Shown here: positions 55,112-62,962 of the stretch, piece by piece | How the letters are laid out: each line of letters begins with the position of its first letter | Numbering within the stretch: position 1 is the first letter of the stretch | Program-made: the position numbers and the translations under genes | Source of the DNA: Ferrimonas sediminicola | Lineage (GTDB): Bacteria; Pseudomonadota; Gammaproteobacteria; Enterobacterales; Shewanellaceae | NCBI RefSeq assembly: GCF_005116715.1 | Contig: NZ_SWCI01000003.1 | Location: 62,001-126,000, forward strand | Length of the DNA stretch: 64,000 bases | Direction: 5' to 3' | The notes under the pieces: generated by a model | Database searches by the model: none | The model's input: the letters and a program-made list of their open reading frames with translations, nothing else | Told to the model about the DNA's origin: nothing

Positions 55112-56656
55112 ATGAGACGAGAGCGCGATATCGTCAACGAAGAGGTTGTGGTTCCTCAGGATGAGGAGCTGGTATCCACCACAGATCTGCGTGGGGTGAT
55201 CACCTACGCCAATCCCGCCTTTATCGAGGTCAGCGGCTTCAGCGAGCAGGAGCTGATCGGTCACAACCATAACCTGGTGCGCCACCCGGAGATGCCCCCG
55301 GCGGTTTTCCGTGAGCTGTGGCAGGCCCTCAAAGCCCAGAAGCCCTGGCGCGGCATCGTCAAGAACCGCACCAAGGATGGCCGCTACTACTGGGTGGACG
55401 CCTTTGTCTCGCCCATCTTCGAGCATGGCCAGGTGGTGGGGTATCAGTCGGTGCGCCGGGCCACCAGCCAGACGTTGAAGTCGCGGGCATCGACCCTTTA
55501 TCAACGGCTCAACCAGGGCAGGCCCCTGAAGCAACCCCTGACCCTGGCCCGTCGCCGCTGGCTGTCCGGAATGATCCTGGCCCTCGGGTTTGCCGCGGTC
55601 GGCTGGCTGTTCCAGCCCTGGGTGGTGGCCTGTGGCTTGGCGATGGTCGCTGCCATGCTGCTGCTGTTCTTCGATGAGGCGTTCCGGGTTCCGGCGATGC
55701 TGACCCGGCTTCAGCAGCAGTACGACAGCGTCAGCCGTTACGTGTTTGCCGGTCACGGCAGCAGCAGCATCCTCCAGTTCCAGCTGCTGCTCTCCCAGGC
55801 CAGGATGACCGGCGTGCTGGGGCGTACCCGCGATGCCGCCGTGAAGCTGGATGCCATGTCTGCCAGCCTGGTGGGGCTGAGTGAACAGGCCAAGCAGGGG
55901 GTTCGCCAGGAAAACGCCCGCCTGGACCAGATTGCCACGGCGGTGGAGGAGCTGAACGTGTCTGTGGGCGAGATCGCCAACTGCGCCCAGGAGTCCGCCC
56001 AGAGCACCCAGCGCTCGAGCGACACCTGTCACCAGGCCAGGAGGGAGGTGCTGGCCAGCCGCGATCAGATCCGCGCCTTGGCGGAGGAGGTGAAGACCGC
56101 CGCCGCCCATGCCAGCGAGCTTCATGGGGAGGCGGAGCGGGTGACCCAGGCGATGAAGGAGATCGACGGCATCGCAGAGCAGACTAACCTGCTGGCGCTC
56201 AATGCCGCCATCGAGGCGGCCCGGGCCGGCGAGCAGGGCCGGGGATTTGCGGTGGTGGCCGACGAGGTCCGGGCCCTGTCCAACCGAACTCAGCAGGCGA
56301 CCACCGAGATTCAGAACAGCATCGAGGGAATGCACCGTACCCTGACGCTGTGGGTCGAGCGGATGGAGGCCAACCATCAGTTGGCGGATACCTGCGCCGT
56401 GGGTGCCCAGTCGGTCGCCGGTGAGATTGAGGAGATCACTCGCCAGATTGAGCTGGCCTACGACCTGTCCGGTCAGACTGCCACCGCGGCGGTGCAGCAG
56501 AGACAGGCGGTCAATGAGATCGCCGTCAGCCTGTCTGAGATCCAGGGGTTGACTCAGGCGAACCAGGCCTCCACTCAGGAGGTGGAGCAGTGCAGCGGTG
56601 AACTGCAGCAACAGGTCGGGCTGATCGGCTCCCTCCACCTGAGCTTCAACCGCTAG
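55112..56656 (+). CDS. aer: PAS-containing methyl-accepting chemotaxis protein (Aer type)
   Basis: Predicted energy-taxis or redox sensor. The 514-residue layout is that of Aer: an N-terminal cytoplasmic PAS domain (about residues 15-120, with [35 protein letters not shown]-type blocks and WRGIVKNR), a hydrophobic hairpin (about 150-192) with no periplasmic domain, a HAMP-like link, and a signalling domain whose hairpin tip contains [20 protein letters not shown] near residues 357-376. The Trp and Asn-rich PAS surface typical of FAD-binding Aer is kept. The protein runs alone on the plus strand. Confidence 0.88.
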   Translation: MRRERDIVNEEVVVPQDEELVSTTDLRGVITYANPAFIEVSGFSEQELIGHNHNLVRHPEMPPAVFRELWQALKAQKPWRGIVKNRTKDGRYYWVDAFVSPIFEHGQVVGYQSVRRATSQTLKSRASTLYQRLNQGRPLKQPLTLARRRWLSGMILALGFAAVGWLFQPWVVACGLAMVAAMLLLFFDEAFRVPAMLTRLQQQYDSVSRYVFAGHGSSSILQFQLLLSQARMTGVLGRTRDAAVKLDAMSASLVGLSEQAKQGVRQENARLDQIATAVEELNVSVGEIANCAQESAQSTQRSSDTCHQARREVLASRDQIRALAEEVKTAAAHASELHGEAERVTQAMKEIDGIAEQTNLLALNAAIEAARAGEQGRGFAVVADEVRALSNRTQQATTEIQNSIEGMHRTLTLWVERMEANHQLADTCAVGAQSVAGEIEEITRQIELAYDLSGQTATAAVQQRQAVNEIAVSLSEIQGLTQANQASTQEVEQCSGELQQQVGLIGSLHLSFNR

Positions 56657-56686
56657 GGGCGCCGGCAGCTAGGGCGGACACCGGCC

Positions 56687-57232
56687 CTAGTCGTGAATCA
56701 TCTGTCTCAGGGCCGCCAGTTGGCTTGCCACCAGCTCCTGCAACCGGTTCTCCCGGAGTGCGTCTTGCTCATCGAACGCCAAGTGCGCTTCACTGAGCAT
56801 CACCTCGGGCCGGTTCAGCACCCAGGCGTTGAGGAACACCATCACCTGGCGCAGGTGGTACTGGCAGCGACAGGTGCCCATCCTGCCCGGGCTGGCGCCC
56901 ATCAGCGCCACCGGTTTGTTGTTGAAGCCGTGGGGCGAGTAGCGTGACAACCAGTCGATGGCGTTCTTCAGCACCCCGGGGATGGAGTAGTTGTACTCCG
57001 GAGAGATCAGCAGCAGGGCATCCGACGCCATCAACTGCCGGTGCAGCAATTCGACCGGCTCGGGAAACCCCATCTGCTGGATATCCTGGCTGTAGAGGGG
57101 CAGGGCGCCGATCTTGCCCTCCTCGATGGTGAGCTCTCTGGGAGCCAGGGCGATCGCCTGCTGCATCAGCTTGCGGTTCAGCGACTCCTGACGCAAACTG
57201 CCGCACAGGGCCAGTACCTTGAGTGTTTCCAT
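56687..57232 (-). CDS. NADPH-dependent FMN reductase family protein
   Basis: The 181-residue flavodoxin-like protein has the FMN-binding loop CGSLRQESLNRKL at residues 10-22 and the family signature SPEYNYSIPGVLKNAIDWLSR near 77-97. This matches the ChrR/YieF and azoreductase-like group that reduces quinones, chromate or azo dyes; the natural substrate is probably a quinone. It is divergent from the LysR gene, with about 150 bp between, and may be its target. Confidence 0.88.
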   Translation of the reverse strand: METLKVLALCGSLRQESLNRKLMQQAIALAPRELTIEEGKIGALPLYSQDIQQMGFPEPVELLHRQLMASDALLLISPEYNYSIPGVLKNAIDWLSRYSPHGFNNKPVALMGASPGRMGTCRCQYHLRQVMVFLNAWVLNRPEVMLSEAHLAFDEQDALRENRLQELVASQLAALRQMIHD

Positions 57233-57386
57233 ATCGGGCTCCTGATGGTGGTCGCTTCAGTCAGTGTAGACCCCTATGGGTTTGCGTTGGATCACGATGG
57301 TTACCAATATATTAGTGAAACCTAATTATCATTGTTATCCTAGTGCTACTCCCAGGTGCCACGGCACAATTAGGCAAGGAATGTGT

Positions 57387-58274
57387 ATGAAGACCCATGA
57401 CCTGAAAACCTTGGTGCTGTCGGTGGACCTGGGCAGCATCTCCAAGGCGGCCAACTCCATGAGCATCACCCACTCCGCCGCCTCTCAGCGTATCAAGGCG
57501 CTGGAGGAGCTGTGCGGAGCGGTGCTGCTCAACCGGCAGCTGACCCCAATCAAACCGACCCTTGCCGGGGAGTTGGTGCTGGAACACGGCCGCCGGGTGA
57601 TGGAGATGGAGCGGCAGCTGTTTTCCCGGCTGCAGCAGAGCGGCAGCGATGCCCTGAGGCTGTGTTGCACCCCGGCATTCGGCGCCAGCTACTTCCCGGT
57701 AGCGCTGAGTGAGTTCAACCGCGAGAAGAAGCACTCGGTGGAGTTTGACTACCTGGCCAGCGACCAGGTGATCTCGGCCATCAACGAAGGGCGCTACGAC
57801 ATCGCCATCACCGAACATATCCAGCCCCTGAACCAGAGTAACTGCTGGCGCCACCCCCTGCCGCCGGACAAGGTGATCTTCGTGGCCTGTCCGGCGCTGC
57901 TCAGCAGCATCGATGAGCAGAGCCTGGAAGCGTTGATGGCGCACACCCTCTATGTCGCCAAGCCCGGATGCTGCTCCCGGGATCTGCTGGTACAAAACCT
58001 GGCCAATAAGAACCTGGAGCTGGAGGACTTTCGCTTCCAGGTCTCCTGCGGGGACCTGCACCTGATGGTGGAGGCGCTGCTGCGGGGGGAGGGGATCGGC
58101 TTTATCTCTGCGGCGCTGATTCGTCCCCACCTGGCCAGCGGTGACCTGGTGGCGTTCGAGCTGGACGGCTTCGACCACCTGTGCCATCGCAGCCTGCTGG
58201 CTTCCTGGGAGAGTCAGGGACAGCCCTGGTTCCGCCCGCTGGTGACCAGCATCGAGCAGGCGTTTATCCACTAG
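57387..58274 (+). CDS. LysR-family transcriptional regulator
   Basis: The ATG at 57387 lies 6 nt after AAGGA and gives 295 residues; the 37-codon upstream extension of the frame is noncoding. The winged helix-turn-helix covers about residues 5-60 (GSISKAANSMSITHSAASQRIKALEE) and the effector domain follows with VEALLRGEGIGFISAALI near the C-terminus. The divergent FMN reductase gene is the most likely target by the usual LysR arrangement. The effector is unknown. Confidence 0.88.
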   Translation: MKTHDLKTLVLSVDLGSISKAANSMSITHSAASQRIKALEELCGAVLLNRQLTPIKPTLAGELVLEHGRRVMEMERQLFSRLQQSGSDALRLCCTPAFGASYFPVALSEFNREKKHSVEFDYLASDQVISAINEGRYDIAITEHIQPLNQSNCWRHPLPPDKVIFVACPALLSSIDEQSLEALMAHTLYVAKPGCCSRDLLVQNLANKNLELEDFRFQVSCGDLHLMVEALLRGEGIGFISAALIRPHLASGDLVAFELDGFDHLCHRSLLASWESQGQPWFRPLVTSIEQAFIH

Positions 58275-58444
58275 CCGGCCAGCCCCCCGAGGGCTGACCG
58301 GGCCGTACCCTTCCGGTGACCGCGGAACCGCGTCGCAGATCTCAGTCTGCCGCCGTGGCTTGGGGTTCCGCGGGAGGAATGCACGTTTTGACCGGCGCCT
58401 GTGGCATAATGCCGCCTTTGCCATCACTCATGCCGTACTCCCCA

Positions 58445-59101
58445 ATGAACTACCAAGCCGCAATCTTCGATATGGACGGTCTCCTGCTGGACACCGAACG
58501 CCTGTGCATGCGCATCTTTCAGGAAGCGTGCCAGGCGCAGCAGCTGCCTTTCCACCAGGAAGTCTACCTGTCGATCATCGGGCGCAACTCGGCGGGGATC
58601 GAGCGCATCTTTCGGCGCACCTATGGCGACGATCTCGACCGGCTGGATCTCGAATGGCGCACCCGTTACTACGGCGTGGTTAAGCATCAGCCGATACCGG
58701 TGAAATCCGGGGTGGTGGCGCTGCTCGAGTGGCTGAAATCGAACGACCTACCGACCGCCGTTGCCACCTCCACCGCCAGGGAGGTGGCGCTAAGGAAACT
58801 GGCCCTGGCCGGGCTGGATCGCTACTTCGACCAGCTGGCCGCCGGCTGCGAGGTCAGCCAGGGCAAGCCGCACCCGGAGATCTACCTGCTGGCGGCACGC
58901 CGGCTCAACGTGGATCCGGCGACCTGCCTGGCCTTCGAAGACTCCAACAACGGCGTTCGTTCGGCCGTTGCCGCCAACATGATCACCTACCAGATCCCGG
59001 ACCTGGTCGACCCCTGCGAAGAGGTGCGGGCGTTCGGCCACAAGGTGCTGCCCTCCTTGGTGCAGGTACTCGATGAGCTGAAAGGACAGCGCCGGCATTG
59101 A
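58445..59101 (+). CDS. HAD-superfamily sugar phosphatase/phosphomutase-like hydrolase
   Basis: The 218-residue protein has HAD motif I FDMDGLLLDTE with nucleophile Asp9 and Asp11, motif II VATST, motif III Lys in GKPHPEIYLLAA and motif IV FEDSNNGVRSA. The helical cap between residues 15 and 90 is of the beta-phosphoglucomutase/phosphatase type (subfamily IA). Likely substrates are sugar phosphates, as for E. coli YniC. The ATG at 58445 begins right before the fold; an ATG five codons upstream is possible and neither has a clear ribosome-binding site. Confidence 0.85.
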   Translation: MNYQAAIFDMDGLLLDTERLCMRIFQEACQAQQLPFHQEVYLSIIGRNSAGIERIFRRTYGDDLDRLDLEWRTRYYGVVKHQPIPVKSGVVALLEWLKSNDLPTAVATSTAREVALRKLALAGLDRYFDQLAAGCEVSQGKPHPEIYLLAARRLNVDPATCLAFEDSNNGVRSAVAANMITYQIPDLVDPCEEVRAFGHKVLPSLVQVLDELKGQRRH

Positions 59102-59534
59102 GCCGGGTTGCCCGGCCCAAGTGAGTGGATGGGGATGCCCGAAGGGCTGTTAGCGCCACATGGCGGTCATTGTAAAGCTGACTAGTGTCTATGGCGCTGA
59201 GGGCTCTTCACCCTCCTCAGACCTTTTCCTGGTTGTCTGGTGGAAAGTTCTCCCAGTGATGATAATCAGTTGGCGATGTATACCCAACGACTCCGAACAA
59301 AAAAGCCTTTCTAATACAATAGTATATGCATAAATGACTCTAACGGCTTTGGGTGTCTTAGTTGTTTGTGCGGTTGCCATGATTTAACGTGCGTCACACT
59401 TCTCATGTCTGAATTCTATTACTGGAGAGGGTGCTCACGCTTTTATTAGGTTTTTCTGTATAAGATTCTGCTTATATAATAATTTCGTTTTATTCATTGG
59501 CTCCAACTTTACTACCCCCCGAAAAGGAGAAATC
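59102..59534. other. AT-rich intergenic region, left edge of a low-GC island
   Basis: About 430 bp without a convincing gene. Base composition drops visibly compared with the flanking genes. TATAAT at 59475-59480 is a likely -10 for the DsrE pair, with no good -35. AAGGAG sits 8 nt before the first ATG. A 63-codon minus-strand frame at 59189-59380 has no ribosome-binding site or recognisable domain. Confidence 0.5.
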
Positions 59535-60020
59535 ATGAAAAAACGTATCAACCTGAAAACCATGCTAGTTGCTTTCAGCTTGGCTCTCACCTGCCTGACA
59601 ACAACAGCCTTCGCGGTACCAAATGACAGCGTCGCTCTCGGTGACTTGACCGAAGGGAAAATCCTGTTCGATATCAATCTCAGCACTCCAGAAAGTCTCC
59701 CCTTGTATCTGAATGTCATCAAAGAAACCTATGACGGCCTCGAAGCACAAGGCGTTACTCCAGATTTTGTAATCGCCTTCCGTGGCCCGGCAGTTTCTTT
59801 TATTACCTACGAAGCTTCTGATGCTGCGCTGGAAACACAGATCGTAACATTGGCAGGACTGAACGGCGTTAGAATTGAAGCCTGTTCCGTCGCCACGAGA
59901 TTGTTTGGCATTGATAATGCTGACATCCTTGCTGACATCAACGTAGTTGGTAACACATTTATTTCCGCCGCTGGATTTGGTAGCAGCACTAAGGGGTACG
60001 CGACAGTGACCATTATGTAA
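59535..60020 (+). CDS. Exported DsrE-like protein (Sec signal peptide)
   Basis: The 161-residue product starts with a basic, hydrophobic signal peptide cleaved after TTAFA. The mature domain is DsrE-like: KILFDINLSTPESLPLYLNVI, then TPDFVIAFRGPAVSFI, a helix, then VRIEACSVATRLFGID with one conserved Cys and a final NVVGNTFISAAGF strand. DsrE proteins usually act in sulfur transfer in the cytoplasm; this one is predicted to be periplasmic and its role is unknown. It shares most motif positions with the next gene, so the two arose by duplication. Codon use and GC are lower than in neighbours, suggesting transfer. Confidence 0.75.
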   Translation: MKKRINLKTMLVAFSLALTCLTTTAFAVPNDSVALGDLTEGKILFDINLSTPESLPLYLNVIKETYDGLEAQGVTPDFVIAFRGPAVSFITYEASDAALETQIVTLAGLNGVRIEACSVATRLFGIDNADILADINVVGNTFISAAGFGSSTKGYATVTIM

Positions 60021-60062
60021 CCGCCGCCGTTCGTACACCTTTAAGCTGTAAAGGAAATTACT

Positions 60063-60560
60063 ATGAAAAAAATATCAAAGTTTACTCTGTTCGCCTGTCT
60101 ATGCGGCACGGTACTGCTGACCGCTGGTTGCGGCAGCGACTCCGATTCAACACTGCCCCCAACAGAACCAAATGACCAAGTCGCTCTGGCCGGAGAAACC
60201 ACTGGAAAACTGTTTTTTGATGTCAACATAGCTAACGCCGAGAGCTTGGAACTCTATTTCGATGTTATCTTGGAAACCAGTAAAGGATTAGAAGACCAAG
60301 GTGTTGAACCAATGTTTGTCATCGCCTTTCGTGGCCCATCGGTCACCTTAATTGACGATACCGCCACCGCCGCCACCAAGACATTGGTCAAGGCTGTGGC
60401 TGCACTACCCAATGTTCGCCTAGAAGCCTGTTCAGTGGCCACGTCACTATTCGGTGTCGATAATGCAACAATTCTTCCCGAGGTTGTAGTCGTTGGTAAT
60501 ACCTTCATCTCCTCTATGGGTTATCAATCCGTTGGCTATGCACCTGTCTTGATTCAATAG
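60063..60560 (+). CDS. Exported DsrE-like lipoprotein, paralogue of the preceding gene
   Basis: The 165-residue product carries a lipoprotein signal with lipobox LLTAGC, followed by a Ser/Asp-rich linker. The DsrE-like domain has KLFFDVNIANAESLELYFDVI, EPMFVIAFRGPSVTLI, VRLEACSVATSLFGVD and VVVVGNTFISSMGYQSVGY, matching the preceding protein motif for motif, including the single Cys in EACSVAT. It is preceded by AAGGAAA and 42 nt after the first gene, so the pair is probably one transcript. One is soluble and one membrane-anchored, suggesting a working pair at the membrane face; this is inference. Confidence 0.75.
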   Translation: MKKISKFTLFACLCGTVLLTAGCGSDSDSTLPPTEPNDQVALAGETTGKLFFDVNIANAESLELYFDVILETSKGLEDQGVEPMFVIAFRGPSVTLIDDTATAATKTLVKAVAALPNVRLEACSVATSLFGVDNATILPEVVVVGNTFISSMGYQSVGYAPVLIQ

Positions 60561-60583
60561 TTGAATTGGCTTCACGGTGTCAA

Positions 60584-60621
60584 CAAAAAAGGGGGGGAGA
60601 GTAAACTTTATTCCCCCCCTT
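60584..60621 (-). terminator. Terminator reading leftward, between the DsrE pair and the fragment
   Basis: A 10 bp stem with seven G-C pairs (60589-60598 with 60612-60621) and a 13 nt loop is followed, on the minus strand, by a run of Ts. It can end transcripts from pgm and the fragment, and may also stop the DsrE transcript weakly. Confidence 0.7.
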
Positions 60622-60670
60622 AACCTGAGCGTAAAGGCAGCCTCTAGATTTCCTTTATAGTCCTTGCAGC

Positions 60671-61000
60671 CTATAACTTAATTAAACCAGATTTAAATCG
60701 TGCTGTGTTTACATGGCACACACCCGATTCAACTTCAATGTCGTAATCAGACCTATTTTCTTGTCCGTATATTGACACGATTACGTTATAGAACCCAGCG
60801 CGCTCATAGACGCCAATCAAAGCTTTATATGATCGGCAATCTGATCCACTTGGATTCTCTAACGTTTCTTCATAACCTGAGTCTTGAATCAAGACGGTTG
60901 CTCCACAAGAGATTGTCTCATTTGTTTGATTATCGATGACCTCAATCACAATCCTTGTAGTCCAACAAGATCCTGCAGGTATAACCCCCCTCGTTTCCAA
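60671..61000 (-). pseudogene. 5'-truncated gene for a small Cys-containing secreted protein
   Basis: About 95 residues are convincing: AGSCWTTRIVIEVIDNQTN, then ISCGATVLIQD, then a beta-rich stretch with CRSYKALIGVYERAGFYNVIVSIYG and a final VCHVNTARFKSGLI. The pattern resembles small lipoproteins with a carboxypeptidase-regulatory-like beta-sandwich and four paired cysteines, where AGSC would be close to a lipobox. No start codon with a ribosome-binding site and no signal peptide precede it; the frame upstream only shadows the pgm 3' end. It is therefore probably a remnant; a TTG at 61000 is the nearest possible start. Confidence 0.5.
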
Positions 61001-61086
61001 ACCGCGATGTCCGCCATTGGCGCCAAAGGAGGTGTTGGCCCCTCTGGGCCAGGCTGTCGCAGTCACCAATGGGCATCGGTCTGGTG

Positions 61087-62796
61087 CTACTCCGCCAGGG
61101 AGGCCTGGTGCTGCCGAATAAGGTCCGCCATCCTGGCATCGGCGCGCAGCTGCGCCTGCTCCAGGCTCTCCTCTCGGCCGATCGGCTCCACCACTTCGTA
61201 GTAGCACTTCAGCTTCGGCTCGGTGCCGGAGGGGCGCACCACCACGCGGGCGCCGCCCCGCAGCTGGTAGATCAACACGTCGCTGCCGGGCAGGTCGAGG
61301 GGCTCGGTGCGGCCGTCGGCGTAGACTCTTAGTGAGGCCTTCAGGTCATCGACGGCGGTGACCGCCTGCCCGGCGATCCGTTTAGGCGGGTCGGCGCGCA
61401 GCTTATCGCCGACGGCGGGTGCGGCCGGGTCGAGGGCGATGCTGCGCTGGGCATTGAGGTGGAGGCCGTGTTGGCGGTAGATCGATTCCAACCGATCCCA
61501 CAAAGTCATCCCTTGTGCCGCCAGCTCGGCGGTCATCTGGGCAAAGGCCAGCAGGGCCGACAGCCCATCCTTGTCCCACACCACTTCGCCAACGGTGTAG
61601 CCCAGAGCCTCCTCATAGGCAAACAGAAACCGGTGTTCGGGGTCCTGGCGCTGCATCGCCACGTTGGTTAGCCACTTGAAGCCGGTGAGGGTCTGGTAGT
61701 ATCCGGCGCCGGCCGCCCTGGCCAGCTTCTCCAGCAGGCTGGAGGAGACGATGCTGGTCCCCATCAGCTGTTGCTCTGGGGTGGTGTGGCTCAGCAGGTA
61801 GTGCCCCAACAGGATCCCCACCTGGTCGCCGGTGAGCATCTTGTAGTGGCCGTCGTCGGTGCGCGCCGCCACCGCCAGCCTATCGGCGTCCGGGTCATTG
61901 GCGCACGCCAGGGTGGCGCGGTGCTTGGCAGCCTCGGCGATCACCAGGTCCATGGCGCCGGGTTCCTCCGGGTTGGGGAAGGGCACCGTGGGAAAGGTGC
62001 CGTCCGGTTGCCGCTGGGCGGCGACGCTGTAGACCCGGTCGAAGCCGGCATCCGCAAGCAGGGTCTCCGCCATTTCGGCGCCGACCCCGTGCATGGCGGT
62101 GTAGGCGATGCTGATGGCCTGGGGCTGGCTGTGGTTACTCAGCAGGGGGCTGGCCTCCACCATCCGTCGATAGGCATCGAAGAAGGGGGTGTCCAGCCAG
62201 GTCAGCAGCCCCTGTGCCTCGGCCTGATCCAGGGACAGCAAGGCCAGCTCGGCGCGGGCGGCGTTGTCGATCTCGGCGGCGATGCCGCTGTCATGGGGCG
62301 GGATGATCTGGGCGCCGTTGCTCCAGTAGACCTTGAAGCCATTGTACTGGGGCGGGTTGTGGCTGGCGGTGACCACCACGCCGGCGGCAGCCCCCAGGTG
62401 CTTGACGCCGAAGGCCACCAGCGGGGTGGGGGCGACCCTGGCAGTGAGGAACACCGGGATCCCCTGGGCAGTGAGTGCCGAGGCGGTGTCCCCGGCAAAC
62501 TGGCGCGAGTCGGGGCGGCCATCGTAGCCTATGACGACCCCGCGGCTGGCCGCCTGCCCCTGTCGGGATTTCAGGTAGTGGGCCAGGCCGGTGGCGGTCT
62601 CCTGGAGCACCAGACGGTTCATGCGGTTGGGCCCCGCACCTACGATACCTCGCAACCCGGCGGTGCCGAAGGCCAGGCGGCCATCGAACCTTTGCCTCAG
62701 CTCCTCCTCGTCCCCGCTTCGCAGCAGCTGCCTCAGCTCCTCCCGGGTATCGGGGTCGGGATCCCGCTCCAGCCATCGTTCGATGTCGCGGCTCAT
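61087..62796 (-). CDS. Phosphohexomutase (phosphoglucomutase/phosphomannomutase family)
   Basis: The 569-residue alpha-D-phosphohexomutase has LAFGTAGLRGIVGAGPNRMN near residues 41-60, the phosphoserine loop VTASHNPPQYNGFK with Ser145, the metal loop NDPDADR, the sugar loop FAYEEALGY and the phosphate loop VRPSGTEPKLKCYYE near the C-terminus. The length and GTAGLRG start are those of the PGM2-like group, which act on glucose, mannose or ribose phosphates; specificity cannot be fixed. The start at 62796 follows GAGGGCAGG; the 42 upstream codons overlap the terminator of the next gene. Confidence 0.9.
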   Translation of the reverse strand: MSRDIERWLERDPDPDTREELRQLLRSGDEEELRQRFDGRLAFGTAGLRGIVGAGPNRMNRLVLQETATGLAHYLKSRQGQAASRGVVIGYDGRPDSRQFAGDTASALTAQGIPVFLTARVAPTPLVAFGVKHLGAAAGVVVTASHNPPQYNGFKVYWSNGAQIIPPHDSGIAAEIDNAARAELALLSLDQAEAQGLLTWLDTPFFDAYRRMVEASPLLSNHSQPQAISIAYTAMHGVGAEMAETLLADAGFDRVYSVAAQRQPDGTFPTVPFPNPEEPGAMDLVIAEAAKHRATLACANDPDADRLAVAARTDDGHYKMLTGDQVGILLGHYLLSHTTPEQQLMGTSIVSSSLLEKLARAAGAGYYQTLTGFKWLTNVAMQRQDPEHRFLFAYEEALGYTVGEVVWDKDGLSALLAFAQMTAELAAQGMTLWDRLESIYRQHGLHLNAQRSIALDPAAPAVGDKLRADPPKRIAGQAVTAVDDLKASLRVYADGRTEPLDLPGSDVLIYQLRGGARVVVRPSGTEPKLKCYYEVVEPIGREESLEQAQLRADARMADLIRQHQASLAE

Positions 62797-62894
62797 GGTG
62801 GCCTGCCCTCGCTCGCTAAGTCTGTTGTTATCAACGAAAATTATTATCACCTGGCGCCCAGTTGTCCAGCGCCTGCCTGATGGAGTGCAGACAT

Positions 62895-62920
62895 AAAAAA
62901 GGCCCGCCTGATGGCGGGCC
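62895..62920 (-). terminator. Terminator after the octaheme cytochrome gene
   Basis: Read on the minus strand, an 8 bp GC-rich stem ggcccgcc/ggcgggcc with an ATCA loop is followed by six Ts. Confidence 0.95.
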
Positions 62921-62962
62921 AACCTTAGTCCCGGAGGTGAGATTCCGGGCTACGCCCCTAGG

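Noticed and set aside
58276-58305. GC-rich hairpin after the second LysR gene as a terminator
   Set aside because: The stem has a mismatch and no T-rich tail.
59189-59380. 63-codon minus-strand frame before the DsrE pair
   Set aside because: No ribosome-binding site and no recognisable protein pattern in AT-rich DNA.
61001-61207. N-terminal part of the reading frame over the pgm 3' end (60671-61207)
   Set aside because: Gly/Ala/Arg-rich shadow of pgm; only the part from about 61000 downward looks like protein.
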